Under the pieces are notes generated by a model. The model was not told the DNA's origin, did not search any database, and saw only the letters and a list, made by a program, of their open reading frames with translations. A stretch of 64,000 nt of DNA, from NCBI GenBank assembly GCA_027485855.1, contig JAIXQD010000019.1, forward strand, positions 1 to 64,000, in the 5' to 3' direction. The position numbers and the translations under genes were made by a program. This DNA comes from Rickettsiales bacterium. GTDB taxonomy: Bacteria; Pseudomonadota; Alphaproteobacteria; G027485855. Each line of letters begins with the position of its first letter. Position 1 is the stretch's first letter. This document shows positions 17,442 to 27,308 of this stretch, piece by piece.

Positions 17442-17479
17442 CTTGCGGCATCGCTGGCTGCCGCAGGCCATACTAAACT

Positions 17480-17522
17480 TTTGCACCGAGTCCGTGCTGA
17501 ATCTTTGCACCGGGTCCGTGCT
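17480..17522. repeat. Two direct repeats with 24-bp period in the rpsO-pnp spacer
   Basis: TTTGCACCGAGTCCGTGCT and TTTGCACCGGGTCCGTGCT differ by one base. Each contains GCAC and GTGC in inverted order. A shorter third trace (GGCACCGAGCC) follows. The 218-base spacer holds no gene. Confidence 0.8.
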
Positions 17523-17590
17523 AACAAACAACGGCACCGAGCCAAAAGCCCGATGCCGCTGCTGTTAAATTGATAAAAATATCAAAGCCA

Positions 17591-17860
17591 CTATTTACGC
17601 AGGCCCAAAGCCGCAATCAGATTTTCATAGCGCTTCACTTCAACTTTTTTGACATAGTCAAGCAAGCGACGACGCTGACCGACCAGCTTAAATAAGCCGC
17701 GGCGCGAGTGATTATCTTTTTTGTGCGTTTTAAAATGCTCGGTTAAATTGGCGATGCGCTCAGACAGCAAAGCCACCTGCACTTCGGCCGAACCGGTATC
17801 ATTTTTGCCCGTGGCGTGTTTTTTAATCAGCGCTTGTTTGCGCTCGGCGGTAATCGACAT
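17591..17860 (-). CDS. rpsO: 30S ribosomal protein S15
   Basis: 89 residues, exact family length, starting [18 protein letters not shown], with the conserved [14 protein letters not shown] and the C-terminal [20 protein letters not shown] that binds the 16S rRNA three-way junction. AGGAG sits seven bases before the ATG at 17860. The first 38 bases overlap the truB 3' end, so its ribosome-binding site is inside truB and translation is probably coupled. A hairpin followed by T-rich sequence on the minus strand just after the stop may attenuate read-through into pnp. Confidence 0.97.
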   Translation of the reverse strand: MSITAERKQALIKKHATGKNDTGSAEVQVALLSERIANLTEHFKTHKKDNHSRRGLFKLVGQRRRLLDYVKKVEVKRYENLIAALGLRK

Positions 17861-18785
17861 CAAGAGACTCCTTTGTTTTGAGGTTAAAGCCGCGCTGTAC
17901 CCGAAGGCCGCCCTCGGCATAAGTGACCAAAGCCACCGGAGTGCCAGCGCATTGCGCCACAGCACTTCCAGAAAAAGCGGCAAAGCCGCGCACAACGCGC
18001 CCTTGCTGCAAGGCAAATGCCTGCTCTGGGGTAAGGCTGAGAGCCGGGATGTCGTCCAGCGCCTCAGTTAAGTTACATAACACCTCACCAATGCCAGTGG
18101 GATAGCTGATTTCAGCACATTTTGCCAGCGAAATCGCCTGCGCTAAGCCAAACCGCCCCACTTGCGTGCGCCGCAGGGCCGTAAGATGCGCAAGCCCGCC
18201 TAAAGCCAAGGCAATATCGCGGGCTAAAGCGCGCACATAAGTGCCTTTGCCACAAGCCACGCGCAAGGTCATGTGACTTTCATCCGTTTGCTCAACAAAA
18301 TCAAGCGCATGGATTGTCACTTGGCGGGGGGCTAAAACCACTTCGGCGCCGGCTCTGGCCAAATCATAGGCGCGTTGACCATTTATTTTTAGCGCAGCAT
18401 AGGCAGGCGGGCGCTGCATAATGCCCCCCACAAAGCGCGGCAAAATTTCTTTGATGGCTGCAACGCTGGGGCGCACTGCGCTGGTGGCGGTGACTTGGCC
18501 TTCGGCATCCTCGGTATCGGTGCTGGTGCCAAACTGCATGGTAAAATCATAAGCTTTACGCCCATCCATGACATAGGCCACAGTTTTAGTGGCCTCCCCC
18601 AAGGCAATGGGCAAAACGCCCGTGGCCATGGGGTCAAGCGTGCCGCCATGACCAATTTTAAGGGCGCGTGGTAATTGCCAAAGTTTTTTAAGCCGCCCCA
18701 CCACTGACGCCGAGGTCATGCCGATGGGCTTATCAATAATCACCCAGCCATTAACAATATTATCGGCCGCTAGATTTTGCGTCAT
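17823..18785 (-). CDS. truB: tRNA pseudouridine(55) synthase
   Basis: Makes pseudouridine-55 in the T loop of tRNAs. Visible motifs: [13 protein letters not shown] near residue 13, the catalytic Asp in [14 protein letters not shown] near 47, YDFTMQFG near 78, and [16 protein letters not shown] near 180, with a PUA-like C-terminal part. The chosen ATG at 18785 leaves 12 residues before GW, as in relatives; a TTG at 18803 overlapping the rbfA stop is possible through coupling. Neither has a clear ribosome-binding site. The 3' end overlaps rpsO by 38 bases. Confidence 0.95.
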   Translation of the reverse strand: MTQNLAADNIVNGWVIIDKPIGMTSASVVGRLKKLWQLPRALKIGHGGTLDPMATGVLPIALGEATKTVAYVMDGRKAYDFTMQFGTSTDTEDAEGQVTATSAVRPSVAAIKEILPRFVGGIMQRPPAYAALKINGQRAYDLARAGAEVVLAPRQVTIHALDFVEQTDESHMTLRVACGKGTYVRALARDIALALGGLAHLTALRRTQVGRFGLAQAISLAKCAEISYPTGIGEVLCNLTEALDDIPALSLTPEQAFALQQGRVVRGFAAFSGSAVAQCAGTPVALVTYAEGGLRVQRGFNLKTKESLDVDYRRAQTSAD

Positions 18786-18799
18786 TGAAGCATCAACAT

Positions 18800-19153
18800 T
18801 CAATGGCCCGATTTTTCATCCTGCAACAGATGTTCGATGCGCTCGGCGGTATCAAAACTGGTATCAATCTCAAAGCGCAATTTGGGCACCATACGCAGCT
18901 GCACCGCCTGCGCCAATTTATGCCGAAAATAACCAACCGCCCGATTAAGCGCTTTTGTTAAAGCCAGCGCATTTTTGCCGCCCAAGGGCAAAACAAACAC
19001 GGTGGCATTTTGTAAATCAGGGCTGATGCGCACTTCGGTGACGGTGATGTTCACATCAAACAATTCAGGCTCGGGCGAGCCGCCATCATTGACGATTTTA
19101 GCCAGCGCATGACGTAATTCTTCGGCGACACGGTATTGACGTTGACTGGTCAT
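18800..19153 (-). CDS. rbfA: Ribosome-binding factor A
   Basis: 117-residue KH-type protein for late 30S maturation and cold adaptation. Conserved pattern: RQYRVAEELRHALAKIV at the N-terminus, ITVTEVRISPDLQNATVFVLPLG near 36-58, and LRMVPKLRFEIDTSFDTAERIEHLL near the C-terminus. AAGGAT precedes the ATG. It sits between an unrecognised gene (8 bases upstream) and truB. Confidence 0.96.
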   Translation of the reverse strand: MTSQRQYRVAEELRHALAKIVNDGGSPEPELFDVNITVTEVRISPDLQNATVFVLPLGGKNALALTKALNRAVGYFRHKLAQAVQLRMVPKLRFEIDTSFDTAERIEHLLQDEKSGH

Positions 19154-19161
19154 GCTAATCC

Positions 19162-20043
19162 TTACGGTGTTGGCGGCATAAATGATGAAATATTTTTAGG
19201 CACTGTGGGGCTTGCTAAGGCCTGCTGGGCCAAAGCTTGCGCGTGAAACACCAGCCACTCTTGCAAAAGCTGCTGCTGTTGTGGTGCAGTAATAAGACCT
19301 GCTCTCACTTGGCGCGTCAGCCAATTTTCTACCATGTCTGCGCTCGAGTTGCGCCGACAAATAAGCACAATAAAAAACGCCGGAGAAAGCAAGCGCAGCG
19401 CTTGCGCCTGCCGCCGCAATATCTCACATTTTATCGCAGCATTACTATCAAGCGGCACCAGCGCCTTAAGCGCAGCATCAGCGAGTGGTAATAAATGGTA
19501 GTGCTCGGGCGCTTGTAAGCGCGCACTCACCACCGGCCAGTTGGCCCGCCCGTTAAAACCAAAATTGCGGGCAACATCAGCCTTAAAACTTTCGCACGCT
19601 ACAAAATGCTCGGGGTAGATACTGCCAAAGAAACGTTGCGGTTGCAGCGCCTCGAGAGTGGCAATGGTGGTGTTAACATAAAGCGGCGTGGCACTTTCTA
19701 AGCGTGGAGTTATCAGCTCCATACGCGGTAATGACGCCAGCAGGCGCAGCTCATCGAGCGCGCGCGCATTAAGATGTGGCCTTTCGCCCAGTATTTCACA
19801 AAAAAGCGGGCTTGGCTGTAATGCACCGACCGCCGCTGACAACTGATTAAATTCCCGCTCAATGGTGCGGCATTGTATTTGCCACATGCACGCAATCACG
19901 GGCGGCAAAGGCTCGCCCACGGGCAAAATATCAGCCACAGGCAGCGGCACGGGCTGGCATAAATCCTGCCATAATTTTTGGCACAGCTCTGGCGTAAGCG
20001 TTTTGCGCACCTCGCCTAAAAGCCAGTCCTTATGTGGATCCAT
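19162..20043 (-). CDS. Hypothetical protein between infB and rbfA, 293 aa
   Basis: Not recognised. It starts 9 bases after infB stops and ends 8 bases before rbfA, so it is certainly in the operon, and its frame is intact over 293 codons. It looks all-helical and Leu/Gln/Pro-rich, with a Trp/Cys-containing helix (IACMWQIQCRTIEREFNQL near residue 50), ASLPRMELITPRLES near 103, a hydrophobic AFFIVLICRR near 225 and a Gln-rich C-terminus (TAPQQQQLLQEWLVFHAQALAQQALA). No signal peptide. Bacteria usually have infB and rbfA adjacent or with small known genes between. A ribosome or tRNA role is possible from context only. Confidence 0.75.
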   Translation of the reverse strand: MDPHKDWLLGEVRKTLTPELCQKLWQDLCQPVPLPVADILPVGEPLPPVIACMWQIQCRTIEREFNQLSAAVGALQPSPLFCEILGERPHLNARALDELRLLASLPRMELITPRLESATPLYVNTTIATLEALQPQRFFGSIYPEHFVACESFKADVARNFGFNGRANWPVVSARLQAPEHYHLLPLADAALKALVPLDSNAAIKCEILRRQAQALRLLSPAFFIVLICRRNSSADMVENWLTRQVRAGLITAPQQQQLLQEWLVFHAQALAQQALASPTVPKNISSFMPPTP

Positions 20044-20052
20044 GGCTTGGGC

Positions 20053-22758
20053 CTAAAGCGAGCGTTGCACCGTCTCAACCTCGAAGCACTCAATCAGGTC
20101 ATTGACAGCGATATTCTCGTAATTTTCAAAGGCCATGCCGCACTCAAAGCCTTCTTTCACTTCTTTCACTTCATCTTTGAAGCGCCGCAGGGTTTTAAGT
20201 GTGCCGGTATGAATCACCACATTATCGCGCAGCAAGCGTACGCCCGCGCCGCGTTTCACAAGGCCTTCGGTGACCTTACAGCCCGCCACCTTGCCATATT
20301 TGGTGAGATCAAACATTTGCTGGATTTGTGCATAGCCAATAATTTTCTCTTTGGTTTCAGGCGACAACAAGCCAGACAAAGCGGCCTTCACTTCATCGAT
20401 GATATTATAAATCACGTCATAGTAGCGGATTTCAATCCCATCGCGCTTGGCCATGTCACGGGCTTGCGGGTTGGCGCGCACATTAAAGCCAATAACAAAG
20501 GCTTTGCTGGCATTGGCCAAAGTAATATCCGACTCGCTAATAGCCCCCACCGAGGCATCAAGCACGCGTACGCGCACCTCGGCCGATGAACCATGCACTT
20601 TTTCAAGCGCGCCACGAATAGCCTCAACCGAGCCATGCACATCGCCTTTAATCACCACGGGCAATTCTTTAGCGGTGCCGGCTTTAAGCTCGGTCAGCAT
20701 TTGCTCTAAAGTGCCGCGACCCGCTGCGGTTTGCTGCGCCATGCGCCGCTTACGCGCCCGAAACTCGGATACTTCGCGCGCTTTCACATCGCTATCGACC
20801 ACAATAAAATCATCGCCCGCAACCGGCACGCCATTAAGGCCCAAAATTTCAACCGGTGAGGCTGGCCCTGCCTTGGCTTGATTGGCGCCGCGGTCATCGA
20901 GCAAAGCGCGCACCCGCCCCCACTCGCTGCCGGCCACAAAAATATCGCCTACAGCAATGGTGCCACGCTGCACCAAAACGCTGGCCACAGCACCACGACC
21001 GCGCTCAAGCCGTGCCTCAAGCACGCGCCCTTCAGCCGCCCGCTCGGGGTTGGCGCGTAGGTTTAAAATCTCAGCTTGCAGCAAAATGGCCTCTAGCAAT
21101 TTATCGATATTTTGGCCGGTTTTAGCCGAGATTTCGACATCCAGCACATCGCCGCCGAGGGCTTCAACCTGCACTTCATGCTGCAATAAATCTTGCCGCA
21201 CGCGATCGGGCTTAGCGCCCGGTTTGTCGCACTTATTAATGGCCACAACCATCGGCACTTTGGCCGCTTTGGCGTGTTTAATGGCCTCAATGGTTTGCGG
21301 CATAATGCCATCATCGGCGGCCACCACCAGAATAATAATATCGGTGATATTGGCGCCGCGCGCACGCATTTCAGTAAAGGCCGCGTGACCGGGTGTATCG
21401 ATAAACGTCACCTTCTGCCCGCTGGCCAAATTCACCTGATAGGCACCAATATGCTGCGTAATGCCGCCCGCTTCCCGCGAGACCACATTGGTTTTGCGCA
21501 AAGCATCGAGCAGCGAGGTTTTACCATGATCGACGTGACCCATAACCGTGACAACCGGTGGGCGTGGCTGTAGATTTTCGTCGGCGTCGGCGGCGGTTTG
21601 AATGGCTGTTTCAACATCGGTATCGGCTACGCGCTTCACGCGGTGACCTAGCTCAGTTGCGATAAGCTCGGCCGTGTCCGCATCAATGCTTTGCGTGATG
21701 GTGGCCATGATGCCGTTTTTCATAAGAACTTTAATGACGTCCGCGCCGCGCTCGGCCATACGATTGGCCAATTCGCCCACAGTGATAAACTCAGGCACCA
21801 CCACATCGCGCGATATTTTGGGCTGGGCTTGTTGTGCTTGGCTACGACGACGCTCGCGCTCATGCGCTCTGCGCAACGACGCCATTGAACGCGCCCGTGT
21901 TGGTGCATCATCGGCATCAAGCGCGGTGCGCAAATCAACGCGGCCAGTTTTAAGCCAGCTATTCGTGTCGGCTTTGGTGCGCTCACCAACACTGGCGCCA
22001 CGTTTGCGCCGCGCCGCATTACGATTTTCTTCCTCTTCGACGGTGGGGCCGCCAAAATTAACCGGCGCGTTGCGCCCTTGCAGCAAGGCCGCTTTGGCCG
22101 CGACAGCCTCGCCCGCACGGCGGGCAATATTTTCGCCGCCCCGTCTTGGCTCGGTTGTGCCTTGGCGGGCCTGGCTCTCTTGCCGGCGTTTTTCTGCTTC
22201 TTGTGCTTGTTGTTTTTCAAGGTCTTGAATTTGCCGCAGCTCTTCAAGTTCGCGGGCACGGAGCTGGTCTGGGGTCAGCGAGCGCAGCTCGTCCGCAGTG
22301 GCGGCACGCGTTTTATCTTCGCGCTTGATGGGCGCATGCGCCAATTGTGGCCCAGCCATGGGGGCAATATCGTTGCTGTCATCTTTTGGCTCGGTGAGTG
22401 AGCCACGCAGTGCCCGGGCGCGGGCTTCACGCTCCTCATCGGTGAGCTGACGCATCACCATGCCGGTCATGCGGCCTTGTTGGCGCGAGGCATCGGGCTT
22501 GACGGTGGTCGTGGCAGGAGCGGCAGGCGCTGTTGGCGCAGGGGTGGCGGCAGCGGGAGCCGCAATCGTGCCATCGCGCTTGCGCTTAACCTCGACGGCC
22601 ACAGTTTTGCTGCGCCCATGCGAGAAGCTTTGTTTAACCAGCCCCTCGCCGACGGGTTTTTTAAGCTCAAGCTTGCCCTTGCCCGAAAGCGTCAGGGTGC
22701 GCTTGGCACCGGCATTATCACCAGAATTGTTACCAGAGTTATTATTTGAATCCGTCAT
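20053..22758 (-). CDS. infB: Translation initiation factor IF-2
   Basis: GTPase that places fMet-tRNA in the ribosomal P site. 901 residues. The N-terminal IF2-associated domain ([15 protein letters not shown]) is followed by a charged, Arg/Glu/Gln-rich coiled-coil region (about 150-310), the IF2_N helical domain ([15 protein letters not shown] near 322), then the G domain with G1 GHVDHGKTS near 409, DTPGHAAF and NKCDKP, and C-terminal domains II to IV. Follows the ylxR gene by 33 bases. The in-frame order rimP-nusA-ylxR-infB is the standard one. Confidence 0.98.
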   Translation of the reverse strand: MTDSNNNSGNNSGDNAGAKRTLTLSGKGKLELKKPVGEGLVKQSFSHGRSKTVAVEVKRKRDGTIAAPAAATPAPTAPAAPATTTVKPDASRQQGRMTGMVMRQLTDEEREARARALRGSLTEPKDDSNDIAPMAGPQLAHAPIKREDKTRAATADELRSLTPDQLRARELEELRQIQDLEKQQAQEAEKRRQESQARQGTTEPRRGGENIARRAGEAVAAKAALLQGRNAPVNFGGPTVEEEENRNAARRKRGASVGERTKADTNSWLKTGRVDLRTALDADDAPTRARSMASLRRAHERERRRSQAQQAQPKISRDVVVPEFITVGELANRMAERGADVIKVLMKNGIMATITQSIDADTAELIATELGHRVKRVADTDVETAIQTAADADENLQPRPPVVTVMGHVDHGKTSLLDALRKTNVVSREAGGITQHIGAYQVNLASGQKVTFIDTPGHAAFTEMRARGANITDIIILVVAADDGIMPQTIEAIKHAKAAKVPMVVAINKCDKPGAKPDRVRQDLLQHEVQVEALGGDVLDVEISAKTGQNIDKLLEAILLQAEILNLRANPERAAEGRVLEARLERGRGAVASVLVQRGTIAVGDIFVAGSEWGRVRALLDDRGANQAKAGPASPVEILGLNGVPVAGDDFIVVDSDVKAREVSEFRARKRRMAQQTAAGRGTLEQMLTELKAGTAKELPVVIKGDVHGSVEAIRGALEKVHGSSAEVRVRVLDASVGAISESDITLANASKAFVIGFNVRANPQARDMAKRDGIEIRYYDVIYNIIDEVKAALSGLLSPETKEKIIGYAQIQQMFDLTKYGKVAGCKVTEGLVKRGAGVRLLRDNVVIHTGTLKTLRRFKDEVKEVKEGFECGMAFENYENIAVNDLIECFEVETVQRSL

Positions 22759-22791
22759 AATTTTGTCCGTCCTTGCAACGAGGCTGTTATA

Positions 22792-23457
22792 TCAGTCTAT
22801 GGCCTGTTGTGAAAGAGCCGTTTTATCGGCCTCTTCTCCACGCAGTGCCGTTAAAAAACCCATTAATTCTTCAATATTGGTGGTGAGGCCCGAAGGCAGC
22901 AGCGCCACAAACACGGCCTCTTCGCGGCCAAGGGCTTGGCCCAGCTCGTGCCGCGACAGCGATTTATGCCAGCCAATGCCTGCGCCCTTGGCTAAGCCAT
23001 AAAGTTTGCGCTGACCATCATAGGCTGCATCCGCCGCCACCAAAACCAAAGCAGCGCGTTGTGTGGCTTTTTGTGCGCGCAGCGCGGCCTCGACCTGATC
23101 AAAGCCCGCCAGCACCATGCCGGCCTTACGCGCCAAGCTCAGTAATTGTAAAAAACGCCGTGTCAGTTGCTGCTCGATTTGTGTGGGTAAATCGGCAGGC
23201 ACAATGGCCGATGCTTTAGCTGATTTTGCAAAGAGATTTTTGCGCATCGCCAGTGCCAGCGCATCTTTTTGTGGGGTTAGCCATAAGCCGCGCCCAGGTA
23301 ATTTATGCGCGGCATCGAAAGTCACCACATGCTCGGGCGACAACACAAAACGCAACAGCTGGTTTTTGGGCAAATCTATGCCGGTGGCAATGCAGCGGCG
23401 CTCATGCCGCGCGAGCGGTGTTTCAGTGTTTGTGGTTTGTTGCGGGAGGTCGGTCAT
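22792..23457 (-). CDS. YlxR family RNA-binding protein fused to an L7Ae-like domain
   Basis: 221 residues. The N-terminal 85 residues form the YlxR (DUF448) domain: RRCIATGIDLPKNQLLRFV and GRGLWL, the family's GRGAYL-like motif. Residues 100-185 resemble the L7Ae/L30e fold (RFLQLLSLARKAGMVLAGFDQVEAAL, ALVLVAADAAYDGQRKL). This fused form is usual in alphaproteobacteria. YlxR proteins bind RNA, and in Firmicutes RnpM modulates RNase P. The ATG at 23457 lies 10 bases after AGGAGG; the TTG upstream is too close to that site. Confidence 0.93.
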   Translation of the reverse strand: MTDLPQQTTNTETPLARHERRCIATGIDLPKNQLLRFVLSPEHVVTFDAAHKLPGRGLWLTPQKDALALAMRKNLFAKSAKASAIVPADLPTQIEQQLTRRFLQLLSLARKAGMVLAGFDQVEAALRAQKATQRAALVLVAADAAYDGQRKLYGLAKGAGIGWHKSLSRHELGQALGREEAVFVALLPSGLTTNIEELMGFLTALRGEEADKTALSQQAID

Positions 23458-23491
23458 GTGTGCCAAGCCTCCTTGTTAGCGCAGGGGCCAT

Positions 23492-24991
23492 CTACCCCTG
23501 CGCATCCTCCGCTGCAAACCAATGCGCACGAGCGGCCATAATCATGCTATTGGCGGTGTTTTCGCTCATTTCGTCGGCACCCAAAATCTCGCGCAATTCG
23601 TCGGTGGCTAAATCGGCGAAATCGTCAAGGGTTTTAACCTTGGCCTCACCCAGCTTCACCAGCATGGCGGGCGTGAGGCCTTCCATAGCGATAAGCTCAT
23701 CGGTGACACCTAATTCTTGATAGCGCAGCATCATTTTTTGCGCTTGCGCGGTGAGCCAATCACGCGCGCGTTGTTGCAGCTCGGCTGCAACTTCGGCATC
23801 AAAACCCTGAATCTCGGCGATTTCGTCAATCGGCGTTTCAGCGATTTGCTCGACCTTGGTAAAGCCCTCGGCAATCATCAGCTGGGCAATAAGATCATCG
23901 ACCTCAAGCGCTTCCATAAACAGTGCCGAGCGTGTTTGCATTTCAGTTTGGCGACGCTGGCTTTCTTCAGCCTCGGTGAGGATATCAATATCCCAACCGG
24001 TCAGCATCGAGGCCAAGCGCACATTTTGCCCACGGCGACCAATGGCCAAGCTTAATTGCTCATCGGGCACCACCACATCCATGCGGTGATTATCAACATC
24101 AAGCACCACTTTGGCCACTTCGGCAGGGGCCAAGGCATTGACCACAAAAGTGGCTTCATCGGTGGACCAAGGGATAATATCAATTTTTTCGCCCTGCAGC
24201 TCTTGCACCACGGCTTGCACCCGTGAGCCGCGCATCCCGACGCAGGCGCCAACCGGGTCGATAGAATTATCGTGCGATAACACGGCAATTTTCGCCCGTG
24301 AGCCTGGGTCACGCGCCACTGATTTTATCTCGATGATGCCGTCATAAATTTCGGGCACTTCTTGCGTAAATAATTTGGCCATAAACATCGGGTGCGTGCG
24401 CGACAAGAAAATCTGCGGGCCACGCGGCTCTTCGCGCACATCGTAAATATAAGCGCGGATACGATCGCCCAGTTTGAAATGCTCACGCGGCAGCACTTCA
24501 TCGCGGCGCAGCACGCCTTCAGCGCGGCCTAAATCGACGGTGACATTGCCATATTCAACGCGCTTAACGCTGCCATTGATAATCTCACCGGTGCGGTCTT
24601 TAAATTCACGATATTGACGGCCACGCTCGGCATCGCGCACTTTTTGCGTAATCACCTGCTTTGCGGTTTGTGCAGCAATGCGGCCAAAATCAATCGGCGG
24701 CAAATTATCAACCAAAAACTGGCCCACGGCCGCATCAGACTTTTCGCGCTGGGCTTGTTTGAGGCTCAGTTGCGTAAATTCGTTTTCGACCGTTTCAACC
24801 ACTTCGCGCACGCGCATCAGGTCGATTTGGCCGGTTTTGCGATCGATGCGGGCGCGGATATCATGCTCCATGCCATATTTGGCGCGGGCAGCTTTTTGAA
24901 TGGCCTGCTCCATAGCCTCTAGCACCTCATCGCGCTCGATGGATTTTTCGCGGGCGACAATTTCGGCCACTTGCAGCATTTCAGTTAACAT
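23492..24991 (-). CDS. nusA: Transcription termination/antitermination protein NusA
   Basis: Binds RNA polymerase and nascent RNA, and modulates pausing and termination. 499 residues. The N-terminal polymerase-binding domain (VAREKSIERDEVLEAMEQAI) is followed by S1 (GSVKRVEYGNVTVDLGRAEGVL near 138), two KH domains (DPVGACVGMRGSRVQAVV near 246; LAIGRRGQNVRLA near 315), and C-terminal helix-hairpin-helix acidic repeats (VGVTDELIAMEGLTPAMLVKL near 430). AGGAGAG precedes the ATG. 12 bases separate it from rimP. Confidence 0.98.
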   Translation of the reverse strand: MLTEMLQVAEIVAREKSIERDEVLEAMEQAIQKAARAKYGMEHDIRARIDRKTGQIDLMRVREVVETVENEFTQLSLKQAQREKSDAAVGQFLVDNLPPIDFGRIAAQTAKQVITQKVRDAERGRQYREFKDRTGEIINGSVKRVEYGNVTVDLGRAEGVLRRDEVLPREHFKLGDRIRAYIYDVREEPRGPQIFLSRTHPMFMAKLFTQEVPEIYDGIIEIKSVARDPGSRAKIAVLSHDNSIDPVGACVGMRGSRVQAVVQELQGEKIDIIPWSTDEATFVVNALAPAEVAKVVLDVDNHRMDVVVPDEQLSLAIGRRGQNVRLASMLTGWDIDILTEAEESQRRQTEMQTRSALFMEALEVDDLIAQLMIAEGFTKVEQIAETPIDEIAEIQGFDAEVAAELQQRARDWLTAQAQKMMLRYQELGVTDELIAMEGLTPAMLVKLGEAKVKTLDDFADLATDELREILGADEMSENTANSMIMAARAHWFAAEDAQG

Positions 24992-25003
24992 GTTGTTTCT
25001 CTC

Positions 25004-25504
25004 CTATCCTGAGGTCATTCGCCCCGCTTGCGCGGCAGCCAGTAATTCTTCGTTGAGCACTAATTTTGCGCTGGTCACTTGCGCTAAGGGCAGCAGCCAA
25101 AGTTGCTGCTCGTCTTGCAGTTGCACATTTTGATTTTGCAGCCCCAGCAACCGGCCGGTAAAACGCTTGCGCCCTTCATGCACCACACCCAGCTCTATTT
25201 TGGCGACATAGCCAGCAAAACGCTCAAAATCCTTGGGGCGGGTCAGTGGGCGGTCAACCCCAGGTGAGCTCACTTCAAGCCGATAGGCGCTGGTGATGGG
25301 GTCGTGCTCTTCTAAGAGCGGCGATAAAGCATGGCTAATTTTGGTGCAATCATCGATGGTCATAGCCACGGCATCAATACGCTCGGCCATAATTTGCAGC
25401 ACTGGCTCACGCGCGCCTTGAATTTGCAGACGCACCAGCTCATAGCCCGCCGCCTGCAAGGTGGGGGTAATCAGTTGCTCAATTTTAGCAATGGTCGGCT
25501 GCAT
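25004..25504 (-). CDS. rimP: Ribosome maturation factor RimP
   Basis: 166 residues, starting MQPTIAKIEQLITPTL; needed for 30S assembly. Typical features: GYELVRLQIQG near 20, DDCTKISHALSPLLEEHDPI near 50, YRLEVSSPGVDRPL near 72-85, and an SH3-like C-terminal domain (GRKRFTGRLLGLQN). ATG at 25504 chosen over a TTG one codon upstream. First gene of the rimP-nusA-infB operon; the preceding 133-base spacer has a GC-rich hairpin at 25529-25550 and no clear promoter. Confidence 0.95.
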   Translation of the reverse strand: MQPTIAKIEQLITPTLQAAGYELVRLQIQGAREPVLQIMAERIDAVAMTIDDCTKISHALSPLLEEHDPITSAYRLEVSSPGVDRPLTRPKDFERFAGYVAKIELGVVHEGRKRFTGRLLGLQNQNVQLQDEQQLWLLPLAQVTSAKLVLNEELLAAAQAGRMTSG

Positions 25505-25528
25505 CAAAACCCATAATGTCTTACCCCC

Positions 25529-25550
25529 CTGCGGACCTTGCGGGCCGCAG
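25529..25550 (-). other. GC-rich hairpin in the rimP leader
   Basis: CTGCGG pairs with CCGCAG around a 10-base loop, about 25 bases before the rimP start. No U tract follows. It may be a leader structure of the nusA operon; role unknown. Confidence 0.3.
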
Positions 25551-25637
25551 CAGCTTGACTATCAAACTGTAGGGAATGGCACCTTTTAACTGATTTCAAG
25601 CGCGGATGCAAGCCTTACGCTGTAAGCGTAACAAAAC

Positions 25638-27308
25638 CTACGAAGCAAGCGTGACAATACCCAGCTTGGCCAACCACAGCAAAGTATGGCGCATTTGCAC
25701 TTCAGCGCAGCCCAAATGCGCGGCCAGCGCCGCACTGCTTTGTTTTTTTTGCAGCATTTGTAAAAGCTGCACCAGCTGTGCGGGCGGCAAAATCAGTGGC
25801 GCTGCATACATATTTATGCGGTGCTGCAAAATTTTCTTAGTTGTTTCAATGTCTTGCACCATTTGTGCAACACAGCCCGCCCCCATAAGCTCTGTCGCAA
25901 AGCCGCCATAAAGCGCCACCGGCTCATGGCACACAAGGCTGGCCGCCGGCCATTTTAGCGGCAAAGGCGGGGTGGTGATGGTCTGTGCTGCCGAGCGCGC
26001 GCGCAAAGCCATATCGGCCCACAGCGCCTCATATTGGCGCACCACAACCGGCCAATCATAAAGCGCTTTAACCCGCGCTTGCCCCGCATGACCACGACTA
26101 GCGCGCAAATTTGCGTCATTGGCCAAAGCTAAAATGGCCGCGCTGGCCGCGCCAATATCAACTGCGGCCAGCTGTGCGGCTCTGCCGGCATAAAGCCCGT
26201 AACTGTCAAGCCCATCGGCGTAGCTTGCGGCAAGGCTGGTGGGCGCATCGGCCTTAGGCCACAACACCGGCACTAAAAAACCGGTATCGGCCAAAGTATC
26301 TTTATAGCCATCCCACGCGCTGGCCACCACCGGCAGGCCGCGCGCCATGGCCTCTAATGGGGTCAGACCAAAACTTTCTTGGATGTTATCAATCAGCGAT
26401 AGGAATATATCCCCCAATGGCCAAGCGCCCTGTGGCAGGCGTGCATCTTGGCTCTCAACAAAAATCACTGTGGCGCTTTGGCACATTTGCGCGGCCATGG
26501 TCTTAAAATCGTCGGCTTGGTTTTCAGGATAGAAATAGCCCTGCAGCACAAAAACTAAGGGCGATAAACCCTGCGCCACGCGCGCCGCACTGGCTTGCTC
26601 AACGGCTTGCAGCATGGATAGCGGGTGCGCCTTGATCAAAGCCGAAAGCCGCCCCACCCACAGCACCACAATATCATCGGCGGCAATATTTAAAGCCGCT
26701 CGTGCTGTCATACGTGCCTGCGGCGTTTGCTGGGCTTGCTGTTGTGCCACATCAATGCCCAAAGGCAGCACTGGCAATTGCACCGGACAATCGGGCAGAT
26801 GCGGCACACCAAAACGATGCGCCAGATATTCGGTTTGTGTTTGCCACACCTGCCGCACCACATCGGCAATGGCGCGCGAGGGGCATATTAACGCATCAGC
26901 CGCAGTCACGGGGGCCAGCAACCAATTTTGCAGCAGGCCCAGCACTTCGCGGCCGGCCACAGTGTGCACCAAGCCACAAAAAGCATAGGGCTTGCCATGG
27001 GGCGCCATTCGGGCTCTTTGCCACAAAATCTCGGTGGCTTCGGGGTCGGGGCGGAAGATGCAATCTAAATCGGCATAGTCGGTAGCGGGGGTTTGAAAAC
27101 GCCGCCGCTGCAAAACATTATCCGCACCAACTAAGTTTTGTGCGGCTTGCCAACTGGCGTCATCGCCCGCAATGAGGGGCAGGTTTTTTTGTGTGCCATA
27201 TTTTGCCACAGCGCTCAGCAAATTACGCACCGCCACATCAACGCCAAAAATCTGCCCGTTATTTTGCACGGCCGGCTGGGTATAACAAAAGGCCGTGCGC
27301 AGGCTCAT
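25638..27308 (-). CDS. Glycosyltransferase, GT4-like, with C-terminal extension
   Basis: 556 residues, long for GT-B enzymes (usually 350-420). The N-terminal Rossmann domain has CPSRAIADVV near 148; the C-terminal one starts at IVVLWVGRLSALIKAHP near 220, with the nucleotide-sugar motif ESFGLTPLEAMARGLPVVAS near 330 (EX7E). The last 110 residues are an extra region: CHEPVALYGGFATELMG, then two helices with AALAAHLGCAEVQMRHTLLWLAKLG, which looks like a winged-helix or FtsK-gamma-like turn. Probably transfers a sugar to an envelope glycan. It overlaps the trmB stop by four bases. Confidence 0.85.
   Translation of the reverse strand: MSLRTAFCYTQPAVQNNGQIFGVDVAVRNLLSAVAKYGTQKNLPLIAGDDASWQAAQNLVGADNVLQRRRFQTPATDYADLDCIFRPDPEATEILWQRARMAPHGKPYAFCGLVHTVAGREVLGLLQNWLLAPVTAADALICPSRAIADVVRQVWQTQTEYLAHRFGVPHLPDCPVQLPVLPLGIDVAQQQAQQTPQARMTARAALNIAADDIVVLWVGRLSALIKAHPLSMLQAVEQASAARVAQGLSPLVFVLQGYFYPENQADDFKTMAAQMCQSATVIFVESQDARLPQGAWPLGDIFLSLIDNIQESFGLTPLEAMARGLPVVASAWDGYKDTLADTGFLVPVLWPKADAPTSLAASYADGLDSYGLYAGRAAQLAAVDIGAASAAILALANDANLRASRGHAGQARVKALYDWPVVVRQYEALWADMALRARSAAQTITTPPLPLKWPAASLVCHEPVALYGGFATELMGAGCVAQMVQDIETTKKILQHRINMYAAPLILPPAQLVQLLQMLQKKQSSAALAAHLGCAEVQMRHTLLWLAKLGIVTLAS

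Noticed and set aside
18786..18803. TTG start for truB overlapping the rbfA stop
   Set aside because: The ATG at 18785 already gives the usual N-terminal length, and neither site has an SD; kept as an alternative only.
20856..21573. Long plus-strand open frames opposite infB
   Set aside because: They arise from codon bias of infB and show no conserved motif or start signals.
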